A stretch of DNA of 56,263 nucleotides from Strigomonas culicis (Eukaryota; Euglenozoa; Kinetoplastea; Trypanosomatida; Trypanosomatidae), in NCBI GenBank assembly GCA_000482145.1, contig AUXH01000048.1:1-56263 (forward strand). The letters are read 5' to 3'. Of the stretch, positions 47,917 through 56,263 are shown piece after piece. A program made the position numbers and the translations under genes. The notes under the pieces were generated by a model, which ran no database searches, had not been told where the DNA came from, and was given only the letters and a program-made list of their open reading frames with translations. How positions within the stretch are numbered: the stretch's first letter is position 1; each line of letters starts with the position of its first letter.

Positions 47917-48378
47917 GAAAATAGGTTTTATCCTCGGTGGATCAACTTTAAAAAAAAAACGAACCAACGAAAAAGAAACAGAAAATGAAAGTCACACAAA
48001 ATTATCCAGCTAGAAAAAAAAAACTGTGCAGAGTCAGCACACGAAACGTAGAGAGGGGGGGGGAGAGAATGGAATTAAAAAGCAATTGCTTTTTTTTTGT
48101 ATTTAAAACAAAAGGGTTTCGATATTCAATAGCTTTCACTATTAATATGTACTCTTGTCTTTGTACGTCCTTGATGGTTATAGTAGTTCAGATCTTCGAA
48201 AGAGTTATTATTTGGTGTGTTTCACCCGCAACCACACGCACATGGAGAAGAATTCACGAAAGAGAAAAAAGAGAAACAGAGAAGGAAAAAATAAAAAAAA
48301 CAACATCTTGTCGATAATGTGCTACGAAAAGAGAGGAGGGAGGAAAAAAAAAAGACCGCAAACTCCAAGTTGCAAGCT
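47917..48378 (-). other. Intergenic region
   Basis: The T9 tract at 47951-47959 followed by ATCCACCGAG is a candidate acceptor for the SAM-domain gene. Other T-rich tracts and the 3' UTR of the 124-aa gene fill the rest. No gene. Confidence 0.55.
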
Positions 48379-48753
48379 TCACTTTGAAGGAAGCAAGCTT
48401 GTTGTTTCCGTGGGCAACACTTCAATTTGTGAACTAGAGGGACTACCTGATCCGAAGAGCTTTTCATAATAATAATTTCTTCCTCCTTCGGATCTTGCCT
48501 TCACCCTGGCCTCATGCTCCAAGTTCTTGATGAGATTCGATAAGTAGAAGTACGTGCTCACAGCGAGAAGCCACACGACAACCAGAAAACCAGAGAGAAT
48601 CATTATCGACGACGTCAGGGTGCACCTGTATCCAGAGGAGGCCTCGGAGCATGTTGTAAAGGGGCAGCTACATTTCACTAGACGCAGATTAGAGGCGGCG
48701 TAACACGCATCTGCATCCGTAAAGACCCAATTCCCATGACCAGCCTCGCACAT
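48379..48753 (-). CDS. Small Cys-rich single-span membrane protein, 124 aa
   Basis: Residues 1-48 contain six cysteines (2, 17, 28, 30, 35, 44), suggesting a small disulfide-rich lumenal head. One membrane segment follows (IMILSGFLVVVWLLAVSTYFYL, about 49-70), then a polar tail with basic residues and a C-terminal ETTSLLPSK, an [DE]xxxLL-like sorting signal. There is no cleavable signal peptide, so it would be a type III/signal-anchor protein. I recognise no family. An acceptor AG lies at 48790-48791, with a 36-nt 5' UTR. Confidence 0.6.
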   Translation of the reverse strand: MCEAGHGNWVFTDADACYAASNLRLVKCSCPFTTCSEASSGYRCTLTSSIMILSGFLVVVWLLAVSTYFYLSNLIKNLEHEARVKARSEGGRNYYYEKLFGSGSPSSSQIEVLPTETTSLLPSK

Positions 48754-49029
48754 GTTAACAAAAAAAAAAAGAATTAATAATAATTAGATCTGCAGAAAAA
48801 AAAGGGGGAGTTTCTTCGATAGTGTAACAGGGAAAAGGGGGGAGATAGAGAGAGGGAGAGAGAAGCAGAGATAAGAGCGATGAAGATGATGAAACAGCAT
48901 AACACTTCGAGAGTTTCGTAAATGCATAAGAACCACAGTAGCAGTAACTTCTTTCACGAAATGTGTCATCAGCTTCACTCAACGTAGGTATACCAACAGG
49001 AGAGATGGAATCCATCCAGGAACAAGGCA
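48754..49029 (-). other. Spacer, no gene
   Basis: A 91-codon frame from 49030 would begin inside the stop of the coiled-coil gene and runs into poly-Ser/Leu simple sequence. It has no acceptor of its own and is not accepted as a gene. Confidence 0.5.
48790..48809 (-). promoter_or_regulatory. Trans-splice acceptor for the 124-aa gene
   Basis: Coding strand CCCCC, T8, CTGCAG with AG at 48790-48791. A second T10 tract lies between the AG and the ATG. Confidence 0.65.
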
Positions 49030-50997
49030 TTAAGTCAAGCTCACTAAAGCTGAATCCAGTATTCCCATCGCATCTTCCATTGCTTTGATATTTGCCTCTT
49101 CTTCCGCAATATCACGCTGAATGGCTTCGAGGTCAAAGGTGGTGGATACTTCAGCATCCTCCTCCCCGAAATCGCGGACTACTGCGTGGAGCTGCTCAAT
49201 TTCCTGGCACACCTTGTACAGCTCTACGAGTGGCTTCGCGTAATGCTGACGCTCCAGCCATGTCAGCTTCTTCTCCAACTCCTTATAACGCTGGGTCAGC
49301 ACGCTATTGCACTCTTCCAATAAAGCCGCGTTGTACGCTTTAGCATCTTCTGATTCTGCCTCCAAGGCCTCATTGGCACCAGAGAAATCTTCTTGTACGC
49401 AAAACTGCGGTCCAGCATCGATGCAAAAAAGATCATCGGCCAGTGCAGTCGGCAGATCTTCTCCCACCAGCGACTGAACTTCTTGTTTCAGAAAACTGCA
49501 CACTTGGCGGCAGTAATCTAGTTGCCTCTGAAATGCTTCGCAGTCCGCTTTATTCTCCATGGACTCAGAGGCGTGAAAATCTTCGGTATCTTTTAGGGGC
49601 TTCAGGACCTCCTCTTGGATCGCAAGTTCATCGCGTTGCGTTTCTAGGACGCGGGAAATCATATTCGCGTCTATTTCTGCATCATGGAGTAGGATGCGCT
49701 GCATGTACAACGCGTTGGTGGCTTGTTTCTTGAAGTAGGAGTTCAAGATTGCGATTGAATGCAAAAACGCGTCTTGAATATCAACGAACTTCTCCAAAAA
49801 CGAGAGCGACACCGCCGCCTCATCGCCAGCGCCATTACTCGCGTGCTCGCCGCAGAGCGTTCGTAGTGCCTCATTCCGGTGACGCAGCGAACGGTGGTGC
49901 CGGGACCCGTCCGTCGGCTGCCCAGCCGCCGCGGACGGCTCGGGGGAGGATACGGTCAAGGCGTTCGAAGGGCCGCCCTCTGTACGTGGCGGCCCCACCA
50001 CCACGCAGCGCCGGAGAACACCACGCAGTGCGATCACCTCGCTTGCCAAGTCCTCCGCACGCGCGGCAAAGAAACGTCCTTGCGCCTCCAACTGGGCGGC
50101 CGCGATGGTGGGCCAGAGCGCCGCGGCGCCAGCCGGGATGTCAAGCGACCCTTGGCTCGCGTAAAGCGCCAGCGCGCGCTCGAGCTGGTCGATCCTTCCC
50201 TGCACGGCCGTGTTGGTCACGCCCAGCAGAGAAGAGACCTCCTTGGCATCGTCTGGTCCATCGACGAGGGACGCACCAGACGGATGAAGACACAGCAGCT
50301 TCTGGGCCTTTTCCCACTCGGTCAGCTTGTGCTCCATGGCGCCCGCCATGCGCTCAACGGCGCCGCTCAAGGAGACGTACGCTTGCAACGCATCTTGCAC
50401 ATGACCGCACAGCACGACCAGGAGCTGACACTCTTCTGGAGAGCTGTCTTCGCCAAGCACTTCTGGGTCCGCCAGTGCATCGCGGATGCCCTGAGTCAGA
50501 AGCGTTTCCTGCCCACCAACGGACGCCCTAATTGCATCTCCGGGACTCTCCACAGTTTTCTCATGGAGCTGCTTCCGCACATTAGCGAGTGAGGACGACA
50601 ACTTTGTTTGATAGCGGCGAATGCCATTTCCTGTCCGAACTAAACGGGCCACGGACTCCTCGCAGTCTCGATAGACCGTGGCGATCATGCTCGATAGGGC
50701 GGCGTCCTCGAAGTCATCAGTCCGTCGATTCGGTGGCAAGGCATCGACGCTCGATGCAAAGCTGTAGCGCTGCTCTTCAAAGGATTGTCGAAGGCGGCCA
50801 TTTTTATTGATATACTTATCTAATTCTGCTTTGTTGTCATCCAACTTCTTCTTCAAATCTGCGTCGAGGAGGTTTGCTCGTATCACTAGGGCGTTGTAGT
50901 CGTTCTCACGCTTCTCCTCGTCATAGTCACCAAACGGCTCCTCTGGGATCACCTGCTCTGCCTCCCCCTCAGCAAAGGGATTTTCCAAAAAGCTCAT
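49030..50997 (-). CDS. Coiled-coil protein of unknown function, 655 aa
   Basis: Starts MSFLENPFAEGEAEQV: an NPF tripeptide (an EH-domain-binding type) in an acidic N-terminus, then mostly alpha-helical heptad-rich sequence. Coiled-coil segments lie at about 30-65, 100-150 and 200-300, with strong ones at 440-520 and 560-655. A flexible Pro/Ser/Gly segment with SPEPSAAAGQPTDGS lies near 395-415. No catalytic or membrane motif seen. A filament- or flagellum-associated role is common for such proteins but is not shown. The acceptor AG at 51032-51033 gives a 5' UTR of 34 nt. Confidence 0.72.
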   Translation of the reverse strand: MSFLENPFAEGEAEQVIPEEPFGDYDEEKRENDYNALVIRANLLDADLKKKLDDNKAELDKYINKNGRLRQSFEEQRYSFASSVDALPPNRRTDDFEDAALSSMIATVYRDCEESVARLVRTGNGIRRYQTKLSSSLANVRKQLHEKTVESPGDAIRASVGGQETLLTQGIRDALADPEVLGEDSSPEECQLLVVLCGHVQDALQAYVSLSGAVERMAGAMEHKLTEWEKAQKLLCLHPSGASLVDGPDDAKEVSSLLGVTNTAVQGRIDQLERALALYASQGSLDIPAGAAALWPTIAAAQLEAQGRFFAARAEDLASEVIALRGVLRRCVVVGPPRTEGGPSNALTVSSPEPSAAAGQPTDGSRHHRSLRHRNEALRTLCGEHASNGAGDEAAVSLSFLEKFVDIQDAFLHSIAILNSYFKKQATNALYMQRILLHDAEIDANMISRVLETQRDELAIQEEVLKPLKDTEDFHASESMENKADCEAFQRQLDYCRQVCSFLKQEVQSLVGEDLPTALADDLFCIDAGPQFCVQEDFSGANEALEAESEDAKAYNAALLEECNSVLTQRYKELEKKLTWLERQHYAKPLVELYKVCQEIEQLHAVVRDFGEEDAEVSTTFDLEAIQRDIAEEEANIKAMEDAMGILDSALVSLT

Positions 50998-51353
50998 GTC
51001 GTGCACAAGTGCACAGCAACAGCAACAGATTCTAAATAAGACACAGGGAGTAAAGAGAGCACTAAGACGAAGAAAAAAAAATGAGAGTAAAGGAGATTTA
51101 TAAAAAAAAAATGGAGAGAGAAAAAAAAAGAGAGAGAGAGAAAAGTGAAGTGTGTGCGCGTGCACGTTCAGAAAGAGTCGCTGATGAACGCAGTGAGCCG
51201 TGTGGTGGAGCGGCAGATAGTTTTTCACAGATGCAGAGCGATTCTTTCTTTATCGATTCATTTAAGTATAAGTCGTCGTGAAGGAGAGAGTAAAAAAGAA
51301 AAAGAGAGAGAAGCGTTAAAACGCAAATGTATACTATTTTATTGCCACCACAT
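50998..51353 (-). promoter_or_regulatory. Spacer with trans-splice acceptor for the coiled-coil gene
   Basis: Coding strand: T/C-rich tracts from about 51040 to 51140, then GTCTTATTTAG with AG at 51032-51033. The rest is the PAP 3' UTR; no gene seen. Confidence 0.6.
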
Positions 51354-52997
51354 CTAGCGTAACAGGGATGTAAGGTAGCTATCACTTGGAGCATGAACTG
51401 TGTAAAAGAGTGGCACATCGAAGCTACTCAGACAATCAGCTGGCATGTCATGATGAACCGCCTCCAGAAGGTAATTGAAGTAAGAAGTAAAATAGCTATG
51501 CTTTGGAAGAAAAGAACGATCTTCATTAGCAAAGTCTCTAAGACCAAATAAGAACACGCATTCTTTACTGGGGAGCACAGAAGGTCCCTGCGGCAATGCA
51601 AGGCGATCAGAAATCGGCCGCACCGTCATTGTTGTCTCCAGTGCATAGATAAGAAAGCGCAGTTTGCTTTCCACGTAGCCTTTCTTGGAACGAAACATGG
51701 TAGCAAGTTGGATATCGGACGGTGCTCTGCAAGCAACATGAACGGCAAGAAAACAGTTGAAAACGCCTAACGGATTATACCGCTCCCATACAACGCCATA
51801 GGGCGTGTCAAGCTTGCATTCGTCCAGAATGCAACACACGCGATTCACCTCCTCGGTGAAGAAGTGAAGGCTGCAACGACCCACCGTGTGAGCCGCATTC
51901 ACGTAGGGGTACGCCGGGTTGATAATCGGAAGCAAATCTTCTCGACGCTTACTTTGCTCCCAACACGGAAGCATGCCTGCTAGATTCACATTTCTCGGAT
52001 TTATGTTCGCAGTAATGTAGATTGGCTGTATGTTGTCCTTTCTGGCCAGCCACTGGCGATAAAAGGTAAAAAAAAGTCTAAATAACTTACTTGAAGAAAG
52101 CTTGAAGTCCACTAAACAAAGGCGAGCCACCATGATAGCCAAACAGACACCATTAGGATATGAAAAAGTATTACCGTACACATAGCGCTCTCTCGCCCAC
52201 TTCTTGATCGCTCGCAGCACAGTCCTGTACGTCTGAATGGGCACCTTCACGCAGTTCTCGATCTCCATTACGGTCCGCACGCCATTCACGCTGTTTCGGC
52301 AGTTCACAGAAACCAAGTTCAAAAAGTCATCTCGCAGAATGTTTTCCTTGTTTGGTGGTAATGGTAACGCCACGCTGGCAAACACAATATCCACCGGAAT
52401 GCCGTTATACGTGAACTTCACCACCGGAACGCGTGCCTTGGACACCACTTGAACATCATTCGCGTAACGTAGAAGATACGGTGGAAACACGGTAATGAGG
52501 AAATCAGACGTTAAGTTTTGCGAGCATAACAGCAGTCTTGAGAGCCAATCCAATAGAGGGCAGAGAATGATGGTATGAGGAGAGATTCAAAAAAAAAAGA
52601 GAGGAGAAGAACAGAAGCATTACATAATTAGCAGAAAAGTACAACCCCCATTTAAGGGGGGTGAAAAAGAGGGAGGGGGGAGGGGAGGGAGGGAAAAAAG
52701 GGGGGGAGGGGGGAGGAAAATGGAAGTCTCACCTTACAAATCGATATCACTACCTGAAATAGCAGCGCCTAACCCACAAGAGCCAAAGAGGAGAAATGTA
52801 GACCAGCAAAAAAAATCAGAGCTGAACGTTTCCTCCACAGCTTTCTTAAAAAGCAGTTCGAGAATGGAAATGAGCTTGTTGGAAAACTCATTGGAAAACT
52901 GCTTCACTTCCAATTCTAACTGTTGTGAGGAGAACGACGCATCGTGCTGGGACGAAGGGTTTGGACTCAAGGGACCACACGACTGCATTACGCTCAT
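51354..52997 (-). CDS. PAP1: Nuclear poly(A) polymerase, two exons, 480 aa
   Basis: Exon 1 (52997-52738) codes for 86 residues and two bases of codon 87. It ends with the nucleotidyltransferase motif LFGSCGLGAAISGSDID, whose D84 and D86 bind metal. Exon 2 (52536-51354) resumes with LLLLCSQ, then VPVVKFTYNGIPVDIVFA with the third catalytic Asp (D136), RNSVNGVRTVMEI, the LRAIKKWARERYVYGN helix and MLPIINPAYP-like PIINPAYPYVN, all hallmarks of canonical PAP. Neither part alone is functional: exon 2 lacks two of three catalytic Asp. In T. brucei one PAP paralogue is among the very few genes with a cis-intron, which supports the call. ATG at 52997 with AGs (GTAG, ACAG) just upstream. The protein is short, with a reduced C-terminus compared with animal PAP. 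Confidence 0.92.
52537..52737 (-). other. Cis-spliced intron in PAP1, 201 nt
   Basis: Donor GTAAGG directly after the GAT-TT of the DID motif (first intron base 52737); acceptor CTCTCAAG (last base 52537). The joined codon is TT+A = Leu and restores the PAP frame. Frame reading through the donor hits TAA at once. On the coding strand no AG occurs from 52726 to 52541, so CTCTCAAG is the first AG after the 3' tract TTCTTCTCCTCTC-T10. A TGCTAAT motif near 52629-52634 could be the branch site. A hairpin CCCCC/GGGGG (52645-52660) and a C/T tract of about 65 nt fill the middle. Confidence 0.88.
52656..52720 (-). repeat. About 65-nt C/T-only tract inside the intron (G-rich on plus strand)
   Basis: Coding strand nearly all C and T in runs of 3-7; the plus strand reads as several G3-G7 runs separated by A or short A-tracts, a pattern able to form G-quadruplex or triplex DNA on the template strand. 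Confidence 0.75.
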
Positions 52998-53380
52998 GAA
53001 CTGTATCTTCACTACGTTACAAGAGTAAACACCCCAGAACCGGAAGGGGAAGAAAATGAGAGAAGGGGCGTGAAGGAAAGATGAATGGAAAGATAATAGA
53101 AAATGATTGTAAACAGATTTGTTCTCACTATTATAAGAGGGTATATATGTATGAAAGAAAGTAAAGAAATCGATACAAAAGGAAATGTATATATACATAT
53201 ATATATATATGTCGATATGCAAAGGAAAAAAAAAATACAACAGGCACGCCTTTTAAGAGAGGATGAATCCAAGGAACACGAGAAAAATAAATATATATGA
53301 ATTTAAAAAAAAAACTGAAAAACAAACGATGAACTGCGTGAGACAATGGACAAAAATCGCGGAACAGAACAGTGGCTCAC
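52998..53380 (-). other. Intergenic region upstream of PAP
   Basis: Coding strand TTCTCTCATTTTCTTCCCCTTCC at about 53040-53065 is the PAP acceptor tract, followed by AGs close to the ATG. An (AT)-rich run lies at 53187-53211. The remainder is the 3' UTR of the doublecortin-like gene. Confidence 0.6.
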
Positions 53381-55570
53381 TTACGAGTTCATTCGCATTG
53401 CCTCCGCATGGAGCTGTGTGTTTGGAAAAGGTATGGCAAACCGATCTCCTGCCGATGCCACAACACACGTGTCATCAACAAGCTGTTCAACCGAATCTAA
53501 CTCAGCACCTGTGGCATCAAATAAGAGGTCCACTTTTTTCCCATCACGCCACTTCAACTCTCTAGTAAACAACGACTTTATCGACGCCATCGTCTTGTAA
53601 ATGGGTCGTATCGTAACCGTGATATACGCACGATCAAAGCGATCGTCTCCGTACACGCCGTTTTCGAACAACCTGATATGGATCGGTTTCGCCACCGCGG
53701 GCGCAGGGGTGCCGATGGTCTTGCGTGGTTTGCCGGTTGGCCCGTTGGATGCATCGACGTGCTTGGGCGTCGCAATGCTCTTACTGCCACGACCAGGCAC
53801 AGGCTGCGCTTGCGTCGACGGCTGACTGCCCGCCGCCGTGGCCGTCGGTGCGCGGCCTGCCGCTGCCGTTGCGGGTACGCTCCCCGCTGCTGCCTTCGAC
53901 GGCGCGTTACCCGCCGCTGTTGCCGACGCCGCACTGCCGGCTGCTGCCGTGGACGATACGCTCCCCGCGGATGCCCGGGACGGCCGCCTATCTCCTGCCG
54001 CTGTGGATGACACGCCGCCGGCTGCTGCCCGGGACGGGACGCTGGCCGCCGCCGCTGTTGCCGACGCCGCACTGTCGGCTGCTGCCGTGGACGATACGCT
54101 CCCCGCTGCTGCCTTCGACGGCGCGTTACCCGCCGCTGTTGCCGACGCCGCACTGCCGGCTGCTGCCGTGGACGATACGCTCCCCGCGGATGCCCGGGAC
54201 GGCCGCCTATCTCCTGCCGCTGTGGATGACACGCCGCCGGCTGCTGCCCGGGACGGGACGCTGGCCGCCGCCGCTGTTGCCGACGCCGCACTGTCGGCTG
54301 CTGCTCTCAACGGCACCTTAGCCACCGCTGCAGGCGTGTACAGGCAGCTTGCTGTGGCGACAAGTTTCATGTTGGGGGTGATGGCGTCCGGCGACACGAG
54401 CTCCGTTCCATCCTCTGAAAACAGTCGTCTCACTTGCTCCCCCGGTACATCCCACTTCAGCTCGCGCGTCACAGCAGCGAGAACGGAATTCATCGAGTCC
54501 ATATTTCCCGTGAAGACAATCGCCTTGAAGGACAATGGAATTGACTGACCGGAGACGTAGCTAGCCACGAAGCACTTCTTTTCAGCGAGCCCGTGGGTTG
54601 TCTGGAGGCGAGGTATCTTTGTTGAGGCATCATCCAGAGAGAACTTTGCTTCATAGTTTGGCAGACAATGTTGAGGGATCTGACTCACACGACCCGACAC
54701 GACTTGCGGTGTCTTGGCGTCAACCACCCCTGCTTCTGCCGTTAGGAAGGTAGGACGTGGTGTTTTGACCAAGTTATCCAGCTCGCCAGGCACAATGATA
54801 AGCCGCTCTCCCGTGCTGCAGCAAGCGTTATCCAGCGGCAGGCCCAGCCCCTCATCGTCATACGGTGCCACCGGGATGAGCGCCGGCGCTCCCTTAGGCA
54901 CGCTGACCCCTTTGACCTCCGTGCCCGCCGCCCGCTGCGCCGGTTTCTCCGCAGGCGCCGCAGGGACCCGCGGGGCGGCCACCTCCGCCGCCGAGCCGCT
55001 CAGCCGCCGGCCTGGCATCCTCAGCTCGGTCCAGCCGGGGACGGGGGGGGTCGGTGGCAGCTCCACCGGCGGCGGCGGGGGGGGGGCCTTCTTCTCTATC
55101 TTCGCGGGTGGCACGACGGAGGGCTCGTGCCGCTTCCTCGCCCCGCCCACCGCGTCGCCGGTCTGTAGGCATTCGACAAAGAACACTTTCACGGCGCCAT
55201 CGGCGAAGCGCAGCTCCACCGCCGGCTTCCCTTGAAAGGAAGGCATGATACGCAGCACCTCACCGCGCTCGCCCAGGTACACGCGTTTGATGGGATCGGG
55301 CACCATGTGGCCTTTTTCCGCCTTGAATAAAACAGCAGCATCGTCAAGCACATCCACTTTTTGACCGACCGTGATGTGCGTGCCGCGCACATCAAGTGTC
55401 TGTGGCTCCTCTTCAACAGCCTTCTTCTTTGCCAAAGACGCAATCTCATCCGCCGTCAGATCTTGACGCTGCGCAAGCTCATCAAATGCGTGCTGCTCTC
55501 TTTCACGCGCATCTCTGAGAAGCTGCAGTTTCTTTTGGATGTCTTCCCTTTTGCTCGACGTCGATTGCAT
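53381..55570 (-). CDS. Doublecortin-like protein with two DCX-type domains around an Ala/Ser repeat linker, 729 aa
   Basis: N-terminal helix 5-55 (coiled coil), an SH3-like beta unit about 58-138 (GTHITVGQKVDVL...GERGEVLRI...VELRFADGAVKVFFVE), a Pro-rich segment (PPPPPP at 164-169), then two doublecortin-type modules: 345-408 (FKAIVFTGN..AVTRELKW..VRRLFSEDGTELVSPDAI) and 629-715 (HIRLFENGVYG..LFTRELKW..VDLLFDATGAELDSVEQL). They share the T-R-E-L-K-W element. The linker 420-600 is Ala/Ser/Thr-rich and contains a 73-residue unit repeated 1.9 times. DCX domains bind microtubules, so a cytoskeletal or flagellar role is likely. ATG at 55570; the upstream frame begins at TTG. Confidence 0.68.
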   Translation of the reverse strand: MQSTSSKREDIQKKLQLLRDAREREQHAFDELAQRQDLTADEIASLAKKKAVEEEPQTLDVRGTHITVGQKVDVLDDAAVLFKAEKGHMVPDPIKRVYLGERGEVLRIMPSFQGKPAVELRFADGAVKVFFVECLQTGDAVGGARKRHEPSVVPPAKIEKKAPPPPPPVELPPTPPVPGWTELRMPGRRLSGSAAEVAAPRVPAAPAEKPAQRAAGTEVKGVSVPKGAPALIPVAPYDDEGLGLPLDNACCSTGERLIIVPGELDNLVKTPRPTFLTAEAGVVDAKTPQVVSGRVSQIPQHCLPNYEAKFSLDDASTKIPRLQTTHGLAEKKCFVASYVSGQSIPLSFKAIVFTGNMDSMNSVLAAVTRELKWDVPGEQVRRLFSEDGTELVSPDAITPNMKLVATASCLYTPAAVAKVPLRAAADSAASATAAAASVPSRAAAGGVSSTAAGDRRPSRASAGSVSSTAAAGSAASATAAGNAPSKAAAGSVSSTAAADSAASATAAAASVPSRAAAGGVSSTAAGDRRPSRASAGSVSSTAAAGSAASATAAGNAPSKAAAGSVPATAAAGRAPTATAAGSQPSTQAQPVPGRGSKSIATPKHVDASNGPTGKPRKTIGTPAPAVAKPIHIRLFENGVYGDDRFDRAYITVTIRPIYKTMASIKSLFTRELKWRDGKKVDLLFDATGAELDSVEQLVDDTCVVASAGDRFAIPFPNTQLHAEAMRMNS
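53880..54304 (-). repeat. 219-bp tandem duplication, 1.9 identical copies
   Basis: Copy 1 is 53880-54098, copy 2 54099-54304. By eye they are identical over the 206 nt of copy 2 before it diverges. The 73-codon unit encodes Ala/Ser/Thr-rich linker within the doublecortin-like protein and is itself built of related PSR/PSK-AAAG-SVSST sub-units. Confidence 0.9.
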
Positions 55571-55973
55571 CGGTGAAGGGGAAAAAAGTGCGACGAGGGA
55601 AGTACACTCACTGATGAGCAAATATAGAAGAATAAGGCAATACGAGAATAAATAATAATAATAATAATACTAATAATAACAATTATGATTCACTTATAAA
55701 TAGAGATCAGACGTCATTCAGAAGCGCAGAAGCAGCTGGTAAGGTCAATAAAAACCAAAGAAGCATATTAAATATCAATGTAGAACCTATTTATAGTGAG
55801 CTACTATTACACATAAATACAAGATCAGCCTCCTGTAGAATGCATATACGGTTTCTATATTAAAAAACAAGAGGAGAAACAAACCCATAGTTGTCTATTA
55901 CTACTCTCCCATCACTGGGAACAGAACAGATAAACAAATAGAGATTACACACGAATAAACAATCATTAAATAG
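55571..55973 (-). other. Intergenic region
   Basis: Candidate acceptor for the doublecortin-like gene: AG at 55611-55612 (CTCATCAG), with T/C-rich sequence before it; another tract CTTTTTTCCCCTTCACC lies between that AG and the ATG. An (AAT)6 run lies at 55651-55668. No gene. Confidence 0.5.
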
Positions 55974-56263
55974 TTACTTGGATCCAAAAAAGAAACCGCC
56001 CGTCGCCTTCACCTCTGGAACAGCCGCCTTCCCGCCAAAGCTGAACGGATTTGCCGGGGCCGGGGCTGGTGGTGCTGTGGAAGCGCCCATACCAAAGCTG
56101 AGTTTGTTACCTGCAGGTGCAGGTGCAGCAGGGGCCGGTGCAGTGGTCTTCTTACCGTCATCGTCGTCATCGGCACCAGGCGCAAAGCCGCTGTCGTCTG
56201 GAAGCACAGCAGGCGGGCCCGGTTTGAAGAAGCCGGAGCTCGCCTTCACCTCCGGCACAGCCG
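55974..56263 (-). CDS. C-terminal part of an FG-repeat nucleoporin-like protein, cut by the window edge
   Basis: The frame is open to the right edge, so only the last 95 or so residues are present. They hold FG-type motifs (KLSFGMG, NPFSFGG, GFFFGSK) in Ala/Pro-rich spacers, an acidic patch (GADDDDDG), and two copies of an AVPEVKA-(S/T)-(S/G)-GFF unit. Cohesive FxFG repeats of this sort line the nuclear pore channel and bind transport receptors. Which nucleoporin it is cannot be said from the fragment; another FG-like low-complexity protein is possible. Confidence 0.55.
   Translation of the reverse strand, partial: AVPEVKASSGFFKPGPPAVLPDDSGFAPGADDDDDGKKTTAPAPAAPAPAGNKLSFGMGASTAPPAPAPANPFSFGGKAAVPEVKATGGFFFGSK

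Noticed and set aside
48755..49030. 91-codon minus-strand frame with ATG at 49030
   Set aside because: Starts inside the stop codon of the upstream gene with no acceptor, and its second half is simple sequence.
51354..52553. Exon 2 of PAP as an independent 399-aa gene
   Set aside because: Its start would be a TTG, it lacks two catalytic Asp residues, and exon 1 with matching splice sites lies 201 nt upstream.
53578..54291. Arg/Gln-rich 237-codon frame, and two long plus-strand frames across the same repeat
   Set aside because: Alternative-frame readings of the GC-rich 219-bp tandem repeat in the doublecortin-like gene.

Overview
The window is a single block of trypanosomatid (kinetoplastid) nuclear DNA. 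All 27 genes I support lie on the minus strand, with no strand switch in 56 kb, so they are transcribed from high to low coordinates as part of one polycistronic unit. Genes are separated by 0.2-1 kb gaps. On the coding strand these gaps carry long polypyrimidine tracts followed by the first AG upstream of a start ATG, which is the pattern of spliced-leader trans-splice acceptors. TAA, TAG and TGA are all used as stops, so the code is standard. The content also fits kinetoplastids: a FYVE-domain phosphodiesterase (PDEC), an IAG-type nucleoside hydrolase, a single-RRM RBP, PPR-like proteins, and a poly(A) polymerase split by a cis-spliced intron. The genus cannot be fixed from the sequence alone. 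Starts were placed at the first credible ATG; many open frames run further upstream through pyrimidine-rich non-coding sequence.

Order of transcription: an FG-nucleoporin-like protein cut by the right edge; a doublecortin-like two-domain protein with a perfect 219-bp internal duplication; poly(A) polymerase with a 201-nt intron; a 655-aa coiled-coil protein; a small Cys-rich membrane protein; a 1503-aa membrane-anchored SAM-domain protein with helical repeats and a degenerate caspase-like C-terminus; an ARM-repeat protein; condensin CAP-G; the RTEL1 helicase; PDEC; a Gly/Pro/Ala-rich protein; a PPR-like protein fused to a catalytically dead RluA-type pseudouridine synthase domain; a Wee1-like kinase; a START protein; a short actin-related protein; a 78-aa membrane protein; a trypsin-fold protease; mitoferrin; a multi-pass membrane protein; the nucleoside hydrolase; an LRR/coiled-coil protein; a PHO80-like cyclin candidate; the RRM protein; two unknown proteins; a second START protein; and a VPS13-like bridge lipid-transfer protein.

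As usual in kinetoplastids, neighbours share a transcript rather than a pathway. Themes recur nonetheless: lipid transfer (VPS13-like, two START), mitochondrion (mitoferrin, PPR/RluA fusion, probably the SAM protein), chromosome and cell-cycle control (CAP-G, RTEL1, Wee1-like, cyclin-like) and RNA processing (PAP, RRM protein).

The points most worth following are the PAP intron with its AG-free zone and C-rich tract, the SAM/repeat/pseudo-caspase protein, the dead pseudouridine synthase fusion, the small trypsin-like protease, a roughly 115-nt multi-stem element in the largest gap (25653-25767), and a duplicated palindromic motif downstream of mitoferrin.
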